NCBI GenBank assembly: GCA_027627225.1
Contig: CM051029.1
Coordinates: 19,043,656-19,107,655 of the forward strand
From: Congeria kusceri
Lineage: Eukaryota; Mollusca; Bivalvia; Myida; Dreissenidae
Reading direction: 5' to 3'
Length of the DNA: 64,000 nt
Notes under the pieces: generated by a model
The model's input: only the letters and a program-made list of their open reading frames with translations
The model's database searches: none
Told to the model about the DNA's origin: nothing
Shown: piece by piece, positions 20,728-33,313 of the stretch
Layout: each line of letters opens with the position of its first letter
Numbering within the stretch: position 1 is the stretch's first letter
Program-made: the position numbers and the translations under genes

Positions 20728-23700
20728 TAGCGGTCATTGCAAAACTGATTGGCAACAAAACAGTCATTATCTGCTTAACTCTCTACAAACAATTTCGACA
20801 ATAACTATTTCGTGGCACAATAAGTACTTAATAGAAATTCCGTTTGGTTTGTTATTTATTATTTCTCTGTTAGACCAAAAAGACATTGAAATTACAAACA
20901 TGTATATTTGTCGCTGCACTCGATGTGTTGTACCTGTTATAACAAGCGTAGAGGAAACTTATTACTCAACGATGCAATTGAGATATGGTGATTAGGATAC
21001 AAAATATAGTTCATCAAATGTAGTTATATATTTCACTAAGATATATTATTTGTATTTTAAAAACTTGTTCCATGATAAATTTTGTTGACGCTTTAGCGTC
21101 CAAATAAAATATGATAGAACAAATATGCGAGTTTATACATTTATTTCAATGACACTATATGTCTTAATAAAATTGAATGTAGGTACATTGTAGTTGTATT
21201 GTTTCCCTTGTGGGTTATTAAAAAGTGCATGCGTGTTTGCAAAACATGTTTATTTTTTATGTACACCAATTGATAATTGGCGTTGAAATAAATTTGAAAA
21301 GCACCCACCACTGACCAATATTGTGACTACGGTGTTCCGTTTGGGCCACTCGTTGTTTCGCACTTTCGACCTTTGGATATAACAAGCGCGAGAACGCCAA
21401 AACATGATACGAAGTAGCGAAATCACGATGCAAAATTGCGAGATTACAGTAAAGATATAGAGATTGTTAGGTTAGTTTATAACAGATAACCGAGGTATCA
21501 AACATGCGTGTAGTGGATTTTTATCGAGTGCACCGGGATTTTCTCCCAAGTGCCTTCGCCCCCAGAAGACTTGTTAGTTGTGTTACGGGGGATAGTGCAA
21601 AATACAGAAGACCCTGGGTCTTTTAGTGCCCAGTGTAAAGCACCTAGTACTCTGCACCTCGGTTTAACGTCTCATGCGAAGGACGATGTTGCTGACGGGT
21701 GACTGCAATCAAGTTTATAATATGACTTATAAATACACGTTATTTGATTGGCTCAGCGACACACCCTCGAAAGAAAATCATACGTGATGCTGCACAGTTT
21801 TTACTTCCATCGAGCAAATATCAGATGATATTGAACAGTTACTAAAAATAGTTTATTTGGAAAAATCCCAAGAAACTCGAGTTTTGCCGAGACTGGTTTC
21901 GTTCAATTACGTCTTGTCCCGAAGTACGGGTAGGTAATACTCGTGAACCGAAACGGTGATCTCCCTTTAAAATTATAACAAGGGAAGTAATCGAATTATA
22001 TATTTTTGTTTTGATATTATGATTGAAACAAATAAATGTGTGTTGTTCTTTTTTCTTAAAACGTCATCAGCTGTCATTTATGTTATAAGTCATATAATAA
22101 AACAAGTATGGACTTTTTAGCTGTGCAATATCATGTGATGGTGCACAGCAAAAATTCCATATTTGTATAATAATGCATTTTCTTGGAAGTAATATATCGT
22201 ATATTTGTATTTTCTGTTATACACATATTTTCAATATATACTGCGTTGTACTGACTTCAAAAAGTAATATTTCCCAGTGCATCATGTAAGGTAATGTTAA
22301 TATATACCGCGGTGATATATTTATAATGCATATAATAGATTAAACATAAATCATAGTTTCATTTAAATGCTGGATTTTTAACGCTATTGTGCAGTATATA
22401 CTCTGAGATTTTTATCCCCACATAGATTTTTAATATTGAGGCACCGTATCCACACTGCAATCTCTATATATGTTGTGAATTCGCATAGTGGAATTGTTAT
22501 AATTACTGTAATAATTTATTATGTTAAGCAGCGTGCTCAGGCAATGGCTTAAAACCGAAGTCCCGAGAGTAAACAACCTAACATCGTCGTATTTTTATTT
22601 TAAATTTTAAAAGTATAGAGTCGCTTCTTTGAAAAGTGACCAGACTCGCAATCTGAAATTTAAGGACAGCAATGAAGTAAAGAAACTATTTACCGGGAAG
22701 TTTGGGAATAATTTATTCTCAGTTTTTGTCACAGGAATTGCAGCCATGGGAGTAGCATAACTTCCAAAATTACAGCCATGGAAGTTCCACCATGAAAGGA
22801 TGAACAAGTTGGAAGAAAAATTAAGTAATTTATCTAAATGTATACATATTTCACTGAATAAATTGGCATATAAACACTTGATGAAAAAGAACTGACCTTA
22901 AAAAAGCTTGAATTTTATACTTAATTACATTTTTGAAATGCTCAGGACTTATGTAGCGCAATACTGTGAAAACTTCAAAATATTATGAGCAAAACTTCCA
23001 AAATCACAGGCCAGAAAATCAAACTTCCAGTTTTCACAAATTAATGAAAGCCCTGAATGAACGTTACCAGGAGAGTTTGCTACTTTACAATGAGACTCGA
23101 TGGAGATTTGATTTACTGGTTTCTAACCTGAGAACTAAAATATGTATTGTTGCATTCAAACCGTCAAAAACACTTTAGCTCCGTCTGTTGTTTTTAAATC
23201 CCCGTAACAAACTCACTTTGTGCATTTTATAATGTTGTTAAATGTAAGTATGTTTCGATCTAGGCTCTTGAGGGCTCCAACGGGTCGAAAAATTTCTTCG
23301 GGTCGGGTCGCCGGGTCAAAATTTCAAAGTTCGGGTAATTTCGTGTCGGGTTGGGTATTAAACAAGTTAATTCTAAAAAAAAGACTAAACTAAATGCACA
23401 AACCTTTGTTCTGTACAGCATTACATGTCAGACAAGTCAGATATCAAGATTTTTTATAATTATGACTGAATACTGTAAGAAATTAATCCTTTATTTAGAA
23501 TTTACCACATTCTTGATAATAAACAGCAAATGTTAGTCATTAGTGACAAAAAATGTGCTTCTTAAAACATCATCCACTGGTTAGAAAGATAAAAAAGTAC
23601 AATCCAAATGAAACTTTCAAACAGGAACAAAGCCTCAGAGATGGGGATTCCGCTACAGGGAAAGGCAAAGTTATGTTTTCACAAACTTTTCTAACAAAAC

Positions 23701-23940
23701 TTAAACAAGCTGCGTGTACCATGGTTGTATGTAGCTCCGTGGGATCCTATTTTTTAACAAATCATATTTTTCACACGCCTATGAAGAATAGGATCTCATT
23801 TGTCACATTCATAAGTGTGAAGAATGTGATTGGCTAAAAAGGGGGTATGCGTACGGTTCACATTTTTCACATATTTTATGGTGAAATTGTATCACGACAA
23901 TCGATGAAAGTATTATTTGGAGCATAATTATACAGTAAGA
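20728..23940. other. No gene seen
   Basis: AT-rich. The first AATAAA downstream of the Ly6-like stop codon that I see is near 21097 and may be its poly(A) signal. At 21030-21140 lies the partner of 13390-13500. At 21880-21980 and 25450-25525 there are related segments ('aactcgagtttt', 'gtgatctccc'). A 70-codon plus-strand frame at 22966-23178 resembles no family I know and lacks splice context. Confidence 0.4.
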
Positions 23941-23990
23941 ATCATCATCATCATCATCGTCGTCATCATCGTCATCAACTATTCTCGTCA
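23941..23990. repeat. (ATC)n microsatellite
   Basis: Short imperfect ATC/GTC repeat beside the 42-bp array. Confidence 0.85.
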
Positions 23991-24029
23991 TCACCATTAT
24001 TATCAGTATTGGCATCACTATGAGAAACT

Positions 24030-24702
24030 AAGCACTATTTAGGAGCTATATACTAATGTATGCATGCGCTAAGGAACTATTTAGGAGCTATATACTAATG
24101 TATGCATGCGCTAAGGAACTATTTAAGAACTATATACTAATGTATGCATGCGCTAAGGAACTATTTAGGAGCTATATGCTAATGTATGCATGCGCTAAGG
24201 AACTATTTAGGAGCTATATACTAATGTATGCATGCGCTAAGGAACTATTTAGGAACTATATACTAATGTATGCATGCGCTAAGGAACTATTTAGGAGCTA
24301 TATACTAATGTATGCATGCGCTAAGGAACTATTTAGGAGCTATATACTAATGTATGCATGCGCTAAGGAACTATTTAGGAGCTATATGCTAATGTATGCA
24401 TGCGCTAAGGAACTATTTAGGAGCTATATGCTAATGTATGCATGCGCTAAGGAACTATTTAGGAACTATATGCTAATGTATGCATGCGCTAAGGAACTAT
24501 TTAGGAGCTATATACTAATGTATGCATGCGCTAAGGAACTATTTAGGAACTATATACTAATGTATGCATGCGCTAAGGAACTATTTAGGAGCTATATACT
24601 AATGTATGCATGCGCTAAGGAACTATTTAGGAACTATATACTAATGTATGCATGCGCTAAGGAACTATTTAGGAACTATATACTAATGTATGCATGCGCT
24701 TA
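24030..24702 (+). repeat. 42-bp minisatellite, about 16 copies, fully open in one frame
   Basis: The unit is CTATTTAGGAGCTATATAC then TAATGTATGCATGCGCTAAGGAA. In one plus frame it reads the 14-residue peptide MYACAKELFRSYIL over and over for 215 codons. The substitutions between units that I could see all change an amino acid (Ser/Asn, Ile/Met, Arg/Lys), with no silent ones. That argues against selection on a protein. Each unit contains the palindrome TGCATGCA-like 'atgcatgc'. Confidence 0.93.
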
Positions 24703-24959
24703 ATCGTTAGTCAATACGTTTGTACGGTCTAATTATAATATAGAAATGCATACTCGCGTACGCCCATACGAACGTACACCATTTTATTGGGATATGAACA
24801 AATGCACGCATCCGAACGTACGTACAAACAAACGTCCTATTTTGGATTATTGAAACCAAAATAACCATGTATTTGTCCGCCCGAACTAGAATATACGTAT
24901 ACACGGACTTTAATATATTGACCTTATTAGAACTTCCGCACACGTAGGTACGTACGTTT

Positions 24960-25140
24960 GGACAGTACAGTATCGTACCTTGCCGTACCTAACCGTACTT
25001 AAAGGTATATAACCGTACCGCACCTAACCGTACCGTACCGTTCCTAACCGTACCGTACCTTTCCATACCATAACATTACAAACCATACATACATGCCATG
25101 CCATGCCGCACCATATCGTACCATACCATGCATACTGTAC
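24960..25140. repeat. CGTAC/CCATA short tandem repeat
   Basis: Degenerate pentamer-based sequence (accgtaccgtacc, then ataccata). Non-coding. Confidence 0.8.
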
Positions 25141-25149
25141 CATACAGTA

Positions 25150-25400
25150 AATCACACCCTTATTTTTCGGGCACATACAGTGTGAAAAATAAGATGATGT
25201 TGTAAAAATTCACTGTTTTGAAAATTTGAACACTTTCATGTGTGAAGAATATGATTTGAGTGCTTGTCAAAAACTGGACTCGATCACAAATTTCACAGAA
25301 AATATGAAGAGTGAGATTGCGACGTGTGAAGAATGAGATCCTATTTATCACACCTGTGAAAAATAAGATCCTATTTTTCACACTTGTGAAAGATGTGATT
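25150..25400. repeat. TGTGAAAAATAAGATC-type minisatellite
   Basis: Irregular repeats of 'cacacttgtgaaaaataagatcctattttt'-like units of roughly 30 bp. A related fragment is at 23765-23880, on the other side of the 42-bp array. Confidence 0.7.
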
Positions 25401-25915
25401 TATGAAAAATATGGTCCTACATCGCTCATATGATTAAATTCTTATGATATAGAAACTCGAGTTTTTCCGACCACGTAATCATATTATATATATATCCCGG
25501 AATAAGTTAACAGTGATCTCCCCTTTCGTAAAATAGCGGCCCGACCCGGTACCGTTGACGAAAACTTTGCCCCGGGTATTTTTTGACCCGCAAATACAGG
25601 GTTTTTCGGTTACCCATTTTAGCCCTACTGTTCTTGTTAAATGTGCTAACAAATCTTCGGTGCAGCTTAAAATATGTTGTGTCGACTTCTCATAGAAACA
25701 CCGATGTAATGTATTCACAACTTTATTTTAACAGAATAACATTTTATTCAGAAGTATATATACATTTTTAAATAAGTACATTTAATATTGGAAAATATAT
25801 CTGTTGTGCAGATATCATACATACACATTCAACATTTATTTTGTTGTTCAAATTAATAATACATTCGACTTACATAGTATACAATAAACCAAATGTTGGA
25901 CAGTATATATATATA

Positions 25916-25921
25916 TTTATT
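25916..25921 (-). terminator. Poly(A) signal AATAAA for the minus-strand exon
   Basis: Minus-strand AATAAA lies 55-60 nt beyond the stop codon at 25976-25978, a normal position for a short 3' UTR. Confidence 0.6.
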
Positions 25922-25975
25922 TCCATACTTCAATTCAAAGGATCAAATACCACCAATAGTTATACCGGCCGTCTT

Positions 25976-27177
25976 TTAAACTAATGCATGTTTGACATTT
26001 TTCAAAACTTCCAGTGCTGATATCTCGTTATTGGAAGTCGAGAAAATTAGTGCCGTGTAACGTCCAAAAATGGCCGCCACAAAGATACGAGTATCCGTCG
26101 AAGCTATGTCCGAAATTTCACAATCAAAGCAAAGATTGTTTTCGTGGCAGCTATTACGACCTCTGATACCTTTTGCATTGCTTTTTCTCTGTGGCTCAAT
26201 TTCTTGGTCAATCCATTCAGTATGATCGTTAATAATTATCTTCGGCGCTGAATTCAATGCTGTTTCTTTCGTTTGACTTGACCCTTTACTCGAAGAGCTC
26301 CAGATGTCAGCTGAAATACCACAGTCTGGTTTAAAACTCTGTAAAGCTTTATTTGTTAATGGTAGACTCGTCATGAGTTGTTTGGCATCACCATTTTTGG
26401 AGGCGTTAACCTGTGTAGCAACGTCAGCACTATCGTTTTCCATCAGTCCAGTTCTTACCGATTTGACATTCTTCTCTAGTACTGAAGCAGTGAAAACAAT
26501 TCGGTCTGTACCACCGAAACTAGCTTTTGGACACTTGTTATCAGTTTGTCTCATACTCATGACATTCTTTGTAGTGGTTCCTAACGCACCCATACAGTTC
26601 GCACCTGATTTACTGGTACGATGAGCTTTCTCCCTAGATCTTGCTCTGCGTCTTGTTTCGAGACGTTTCTCAGCCTTAGCATGGGATTTAGTTTCCGATG
26701 TTGTTTTTGTGTTGTCGCTACTACAACACGCGTTTTCTCTATCACTTTCTTTATCGCCAGCTACTTCCAACTTTGCGACATCTTCCGGATTACCATCCGC
26801 ACTGGCTTCGTCCAGTTTACCTATTAACACACCACCAATGGTCAGTAGACACACAAACTTATTACCAAAGATATTCAAATTCCACGATAGACCTCTTCGG
26901 TTAAGCAGAAGAGTCTTTATAACGCACAGTTCTGTGTCGGTCACTGTTATTTGTTTATTTACCCCTTGGATACTGTCTACTTCTATCCCATTTTCTTCGA
27001 AAATGGCTATATATGTGTCCAATGGCGCATTTTTGATAGTTATTCGTTTAATCCGTTCGTTCGTATTCATAATGTATTTGTACCATATATTAGTTTCAAC
27101 AAACACAAGACTCACACGTTGCAATTGTAGATCCTTTAATTGATCAGTTGACAAGAATTCGCACTCTACTCTGATTT
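25976..27177 (-). CDS. 3'-terminal exon of an unrecognised spliced gene
   Basis: About 400 codons are open on minus from a strong acceptor ('ctatttctctttctag', AG at 27178-27179) to TAA at 25976-25978. The first two bases complete a codon begun in the previous exon, so that intron is phase 1. No upstream exon could be located in the window. The amino-terminal ~120 residues look folded and beta-rich (ITIKNAPLDTYIAIFEENG, then FGNKFVCLLTIGGVLIGKL). A polar stretch of about 220 residues with a basic patch (RRRARSREK) follows, and then a compact carboxy-terminal part of about 55 residues with FDCEISDIASTDTRIF. I recognise no family. Length, non-repetitive composition, acceptor and poly(A) signal make it a real exon with good confidence. 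Confidence 0.7.
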
Positions 27178-27659
27178 CTAGAAAGAGAAATAGTTTTTAC
27201 TTATTTATTTCTGAGCTCTGAAATAATTTTAATTATTTAAGAACAACCCACATATTTGAAGATAGTGTCGATGAACGTTTCTGAAGAAAATGAGAACTAG
27301 TTTTGAAATGGCGTGCTTGAAGCATTCTAGCCATCTGTTACCAAGTTATGTCGGTAACACATTGCATCGTCATAAATAGGAATGAGAAATATACTGGTAC
27401 TGAGTGATCCTTTGTCAAACTAGTTAATTAAGGACACGGGGTCCGCTTTGAATTAACACTTTCTTTTTTTACAAATAATATATTAAAGTTATTTAAATTT
27501 ATATTCAGAATTCATGTATATCTGTTAAAATATATGATTCCATGCCTTACCATACCATACTGTAAAACATGTTAGGCGTAGTTTACATTATCTGAAAATG
27601 TATGTGCTATTTCAGAAATAATTTTCGATTTTGAGTTGTTTCTATACATATTTAATATT

Positions 27660-28240
27660 TTAATATACGCCCATCAGAACGAAATAACGTTGTTTATTTA
27701 CAGACAAACAACGATGAAGTGAAAATTATTTTGATTCTAACATGCACTGACAATATATTTTGCCATTATAGTGCGATCTATATTTTACATTTTCGTTACT
27801 ACTTTTTTCGAGTTGTTTATTGGCAAATTAACAACGGAAAATTTTCTTTATCCATAGAAAACTCTGCGCTCGTCATGTTAGAATGAAGAAATAATTTTCG
27901 ATTTATCGTTGTTTATCGGCCAATAAACAACGATTTAGAGTTTTATAAGAATTAAACCACTAAGGCGTTAGCCCGAGTTGTTTAATAGCTACGCATCAGA
28001 ACGACTAAGAGTTGTATAAAAAACAACGATAATGCGAGTTATTTCGATTCTTACATGATTTGACATACATTTTTGCAATTGTAATTGGAACTCCTGTTTA
28101 CTATTCTCCGCTCAGAATCGGAACTTCTTTTTGCGTTGTGTATAGGTAGTTTAACAACGATACTTTCGGTATTTGTCTATAGAAAAATGAGCGTGTATCA
28201 TGTTAGAATTGATTATATTGTGGTTGAATATGATACGGAA
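27660..28240. repeat. Two diverged copies of an inverted-repeat-rich segment
   Basis: The segment from 'gattctaacatgc' to 'catgttagaat' occurs at about 27730-27890 and again at about 28050-28210. Near 27908-27938 lies 'atcgttgttta', then 'taaacaacgat', a short foldback. This could be two MITE copies or a foldback element. No gene is visible here. Confidence 0.55.
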
Positions 28241-28321
28241 TTCAACCTGGGATTTAGTAAAAAAAATATCCGTCGATATTGGTCCTGTAGCGTCAGTAAG
28301 AATTACTGATGACCCATTTAA

Positions 28322-28675
28322 AGGGACCTGTTCACAGATTGACGAATTGACAATTTTCTTACTTTTTGTCACAGATTCCAAAAATAAAAGAATAGGGTAT
28401 ATAAAGGAGCGAAATAACACTACGAACATAGAAATATACTGTAAATTCCGTTTCGTGAGGAATCATCAGTTGAAAATTATAAAATTATAAAGCGTTTGTA
28501 ACGCTTAACAATGGAATTATTTAGAGTGCTTCTGTTGTTTTCGTCAAAAATTGTTGACAACGCTTTGATCGCTTACATCAAGTAAAAAATGCAGGATGAA
28601 ATATAGAAATCGGAATGGCCGAGTGGTTAAGGAGTTAACCTTTTGAGCCGGAGGTCTTTTGGTCTACAGAGCTTC
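28322..28675 (+). mobile_element. tRNA-carrying MITE (AAAGGGAC family), left part
   Basis: TTAA (28318-28321) followed by AGGGACCTGTTCACAGATTG. A tRNA-like region on plus at about 28613-28670 carries TGGCCGAGTGGTTAAGG, the canonical A box of Ser/Leu-type tRNAs; the B box is lost. The right terminus is missing. Confidence 0.7.
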
Positions 28676-29365
28676 TTAATAAAAACTTTATTAAATTTCT
28701 TAAAATCTTAAAGTTCATTAAGTCTGTGGCTATTTTAACTATTAAAGTGTATATTTTTATCAAACTGTTTAATCTGGTTAAGAATCAACAGATGCTTTTA
28801 ATTTTACAGTATTTAAAATATAAAATATTTTTCACATAGAAAATGGTTTTTGAAAATTTGACTTAAGGCGTACAAAAATATATTTGTTTCAGGTTACCCG
28901 ACCTACCCTAAAAATGGCCCGACCCTAGAACATTTTATTGGGTTTGTCAGATTGATTTTTATTTTGTTTGCCTTTTTCAATAATTAAATGTGTTTTTGGA
29001 AAAATAAGTGTTTTGTGTTGATAGTATCCACTTATAAGCAATGTTTAAGGATATTACGGATATGTTTTGAATATTTATTCAGTTTTAGAATCTTCAAGTT
29101 GACCATTTATCAAAAAAAAAAGATCCCGACCTACCTTTTTTTTTTTTATTCAATATAATATATAAAGGTGTTATATTGTTACAGCAAAACATACATGTTA
29201 CAATATATTATGCACTTTAATCGTAACAATATTATAATTGGTGATGTGTATATCAGATGTTTGGGATTCTTATGAGTGGTTATGATATATAAACAGTGGG
29301 GAAGAAAAGGATACAGAAAGACATTCACAAGATGTTTACAAGTGGACTGTTTTTTTTAAATTATA

Positions 29366-30395
29366 TTATAATAACTCTAGTAGACGTCGCCATTTTTGTT
29401 CAAACTCGGATATTTGGTCAGTACAAAGGGCTATTTCTTTTTCAATTTTAATTCTACGTTTTAAATATTGCGTGAAACATATATAATTAGGGAAAAGTTG
29501 CTTTGATTTCACGTGACAGATGAATGACTTCATAAGTAGTATTGCATAATTTATTATTTTTACGTCTATTCGTTCAGATGTTTCTTGAATTCCAAAGCTT
29601 ATGATATAATAAGTAAATGTGATATTGAAAGATTTGCTATTTAGAGTAGTAAATACGGAATTTATTGATTGGGATGTCGTATAAGTAACATACATTTTCA
29701 AATGAATATAAGTCTTGTACTCTGAAGTCATATAATTGATCAACATATTTAATACCGCGTTCGAACCATTCTCTGCAGAAAAATGTTGTGTTATTAACTT
29801 GTATATCTTTGTTGTTCCAAAGTATAACTTTACTATTGTAATTCTTGTTGAGGTTATTTGTAGTATTAGTCCATGCTTCTAATACGTCATGTCAGAATTT
29901 GTTTTCTTTTCAAATATTCAATATGTTTGTGTTGTTAATGTTACATTGAAATATTAAATCTCCTCCGAATTTTTGCAATAAATTGTTATAAAACCCTTTC
30001 CAATGTGCACTATTTGATTTATCTAATAAACGTTTTACCCAGCTAGACTTGATTGAATTGACAAATGCTTTTATGTTAGTAAGTTTTATGCCTCCTGGTT
30101 CAACTGGTTGTATTAAAGTGCTTCTTTTTATTTTATCCGGTTTTCCATCCCATATAAATTGGAATATCATGTTGTTGATTTCTTTAAAAATGTCTTCACT
30201 TGGATTTGGAAGAACTGTTAGTACGTAAATTAATTTTGGAAGTGCAAAAGCTTTTAATACTGTCACTTTGCTTAAAAGGGTGAGTTTGCGATGTTGCCAA
30301 CTTTTCAGACAATTATTGAAGTTTTGTAATTTTGGTATTTTGTTTTTTAGTATTGTTTCAGTTTCATTATTTGTAAACGTTATTCCTGGTTTCAC
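29366..30395 (-). pseudogene. LINE ORF2, thumb/connection and carboxy-terminal part
   Basis: Two open pieces (29910-30395 and 29366-29746) continue the reverse transcriptase in different frames. The first carries LNSC-like 'NFNNCLKSWQHRKLTLLSK', then LPKLIYVLTVLP and FIWDGKP, typical of the L1/Tx1 region after the palm. The break at 30367-30395 is a frameshift, and another break lies between 29910 and 29746. Confidence 0.75.
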
Positions 30396-31293
30396 TGGAA
30401 GTCCATCGAAATTTTAATTCCCTCATTAATTCGATGTTAGTATTTTTAAATTTCCCTACTCTTAACACAGTACATTTAGATTTATTTAAATTAAGACCCG
30501 ATGATTGTCCAAATAATATTAACGATGATATTAATTTTTTGAACGAGTCTGGATTATCATCACAAAAGTAAGTTGCATCATCAGCAAAAAGAGATTGTTT
30601 AATTTCGAATCCTGGTTGTATTTTTATACCTTTTATAGACTCATTAGATTGTATATGTTGCGATAAAAATTCAATGCATAAAATAAATAGGGAAGAAGAT
30701 AATGGACATCCTTGTCTTACTCCGCTTTCTATTTCGAAGCTGTTAGAAAAACAACCATTGTTTGTTATAAAACTGTTTATATTTTTGTAAAATAATTTTT
30801 CCAATTTTATAAGACTTTCACCAAAGTTCATTTTTTCCAGGCATGCAAACATGAACGAGTGGTCTAGAGAATCAAAAGCTTTTTCAAAATCTGCAAAGAA
30901 TATTAGACCATGTTTGTTTGATTTGTTGCAAAAATTTATGCATTCTTGTATAAGTCTAACGTTTTCACCGATATAACTTCCCTTTACAAAGCCTGACTGG
31001 GAGTTGGAAATAAGAAATGGTAGTATCTTTTTAATTCTGTTTGCTATAGATTTTGTAGCAATTTTATAGTCAGTATTGAGTAAACTAATTAGGCGCCAGT
31101 TCGAAAGTAAATCTAAATTTTTACATGGTTTTGGTATTAATGAAATAAGTCCTTGTTTTTGTAAAACGGTAAGTTCTCCAATGTTATACGAATAATTAAG
31201 TGAGTCTATTAAGTATTTTTTTATTTCATTCCGAAATATTTTATAAAATTCTATTGTTATACCGTCAGAGCCAGGGCTTTTGTCATTTTCCAT
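30367..31293 (-). pseudogene. LINE ORF2, reverse transcriptase fingers and palm
   Basis: A 308-codon piece with SPGSDG at residues 6-11, ADFEKAFD at 134-141 (first catalytic Asp), RQGCPLS at 193-199 and FADDA at 236-240 (the catalytic Asp pair). The motifs are those of non-LTR retrotransposon RTs, closest in style to L1/Tx1. It is separated from the upstream linker piece by a single in-frame TAA at 31309-31311; otherwise the frame is continuous. Confidence 0.88.
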
Positions 31294-31308
31294 TTCTTTA
31301 AGCGCCAG

Positions 31309-31682
31309 TTAACTTTCATATTCTGTTAATATACCATTACATGAATCTTTTTCGTTTTCATTCAAAGTGTTAAAAGGAAAATCAAATAGGTTGTTTGTTA
31401 CAACGGTTCGTTTTTTATATAGATTTCGGTTGAATAATTGTTGTTCTTCTAAAATATCTTCTCTGTTAGTAATTTCTACATTGTTGATTATTAATTTATG
31501 AATTGTTTTTTGCTCACCGCATCTTTTTTCCATGTTTGCAAAATAGTTTGTGTGTTTTTTTTCGTTATGTTCAACATGTTTGGCTTTACCTCTTAATATG
31601 ATTCCATTAAGTTTGTTATGGTATATTTCTTCTATTATTAAGTTTTTGGCCATGAGTCTAATTTCAATGTCTTCGTCTTTAA

Positions 31683-31722
<40 letters not shown>

Positions 31723-31791
31723 GTCATTATTATTATGATTATTATGATTATTATTATTATAAGTAGTAGTAGTAGTAGTATTAGTAGTAGT

Positions 31792-31826
<35 letters not shown>

Positions 31827-31875
31827 GTAATTGTTTGTCTAGTTTCTCAATTTCTGTGATAGTAATTAATTCCAA
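31309..31875 (-). pseudogene. LINE ORF2, linker region swollen by a trinucleotide expansion
   Basis: In the RT frame, this piece contains runs of Asn and Thr about 50 residues long, caused by an ATT/GTA expansion at 31680-31831. This is followed by conventional ORF2 linker sequence (EEIYHNKLNGIILRGKAKHV). It overlaps the endonuclease piece at 31847-31875 in another frame, marking a frameshift. Confidence 0.75.
31680..31831. repeat. ATT/AGT trinucleotide expansion within the LINE
   Basis: About 150 bp of TTA, TTATGA and GTA repeats inside otherwise codogenic ORF2. As a multiple of three it did not itself break the frame. Confidence 0.9.
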
Positions 31876-32437
31876 TTTGTTTACTTCTTTTTTTTTTGTT
31901 TGACGTATATTTTATAGTGGTATTTCTTATATTGCCTTTGATAAATTCCCATAGAGTATTAGGATTTGCGTCTTTATTGTTGCTAACTGTATTCGATGTT
32001 GTTTCTTTTATTTGTTCCTGATAGTTTGATTCTAACAGAACGCTGTTGATTAGTTTGAAATAGCCTGTGCCTCGCTCAGCTTGAGGTTTATTAAGTTTTA
32101 ATATCACTATTGAATGATCCGTCATGAAACCAGGTTTAATATAGGAGGAGTGTATTAAATTTGATAATGAGTCTGAAGTTAAAAAATAGTCGAGTCTGCA
32201 GAATATTTTTGGTTTAGAGTTTGAATGCCAGGTAAATTTGTATTCTTCAGGATTCAAATTGCGCCATATGTCGTTAAAGTTTAGGTCCTGCATTATGCTA
32301 TTTATTATTTTTCTGCATTTTGGGTGCGTATGTATGTTACCATTCTTTTTATCTATTAAAGGGTTGAGTACCGTGTTAAAATCGCCTCCAATAATTATAT
32401 TTGTGTCAGCCTCATCTCGCAAGAATGTTTGTAACAT
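31847..32437 (-). pseudogene. LINE ORF2, carboxy-terminal half of the endonuclease
   Basis: Contains GGDFN (the conserved active-site Asp/Asn motif), CRLDYFL and TDHSIVIL, in the order of the exonuclease-endonuclease-phosphatase fold used by LINEs. The first half of the domain is separated by the 29-bp array at 32475-32950. Confidence 0.85.
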
Positions 32438-32474
32438 TTCATAGAAAGGCTCCTCGTCAGTTTAGGGCCATAAA

Positions 32475-32950
32475 TGTTAACTATAGTAATCATAGTGGTA
32501 TGGAGTTAACTATAGTAATCATAGTGGCATGGAGTTAACTATAGTAATCATAGTGGTATGGAGTTAACTATAGTAATCATAGTGGTATGGAGTTAACTAT
32601 AGTAATCATAGTGGTATGCAGTTAACTATAGTAATCATAATGGTATGGAGTTAACTATAGTAATCATAGTGGTATGGAGATAACTATAGTAATCACAGTG
32701 GTATGGTGATGTTAACTATAGTAATCATAGTGGTATGGAGTTGACTATAGTAATCATAGTGGTATGGAGATGTCAACTATAGTAATCATAGTGGTATGGA
32801 GTTAACTATAGTAATCATAGTGGTATGGAGTTAACTATAGTAATCATAGTGGTATGGAGTTAACTATAGTAATCATAGTGGTATGGAGTTAACTATAGTA
32901 ATCATAGTGGTATGGAGTTAACTATAGTAATCATAGTCGTATGGAGTTCG
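32475..32950. repeat. 29-bp minisatellite inside the LINE endonuclease region, about 16 copies
   Basis: The unit is GTTAACTATAGTAATCATAG followed by TGGTATGGA. Read on minus at its left edge it becomes ITIVNIYGP, an endonuclease motif of LINEs, so the array grew from coding sequence. 29 is not a multiple of three, so expansion destroyed the frame. Two units have small insertions. Confidence 0.92.
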
Positions 32951-33037
32951 ATTTCAATGTATGCTAATCTTCCTGGCATAATTTCATTAAATTTTATTAC
33001 GTTTAACCCTCACTGTTTTGTATTAAGAAGGAAATAA

Positions 33038-33313
33038 CTAATTTATTTGTGTATTTGTGATAAAGCATTCTCCATCCCACTCATTTTTTAACGCCTCTTT
33101 TAAGTTAACAGTTAAGTGACTTTCTTGAAGCAGGCAAATTTTGTATTTTTTGTCATGTAACCATTTGAAAACTTTATTTCTTTTTTCTTTGTTCCCTTTG
33201 ACGTTTAAGGAACATATATTAAATGTCATTTTGGATTGTATACAAACTATTTCATTGTTTAGAATCAGTCCCCTTGTATGTGCATATAAAATAAAATGAT
33301 TGTAAATTTGCAT
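33038..33313 (-). pseudogene. LINE ORF2, start of the endonuclease
   Basis: Reads FNICSLNVKGNKEKRNK, then LLQESHLT, the amino-terminal strand and catalytic Glu motif of LINE endonucleases. The frame opens some 40 residues earlier, but nothing like ORF1 precedes it. Confidence 0.82.

Noticed and set aside
24960..25140. CRISPR-like or telomere-like repeat
   Set aside because: Degenerate pentamers with no spacers and no TTAGGG pattern.
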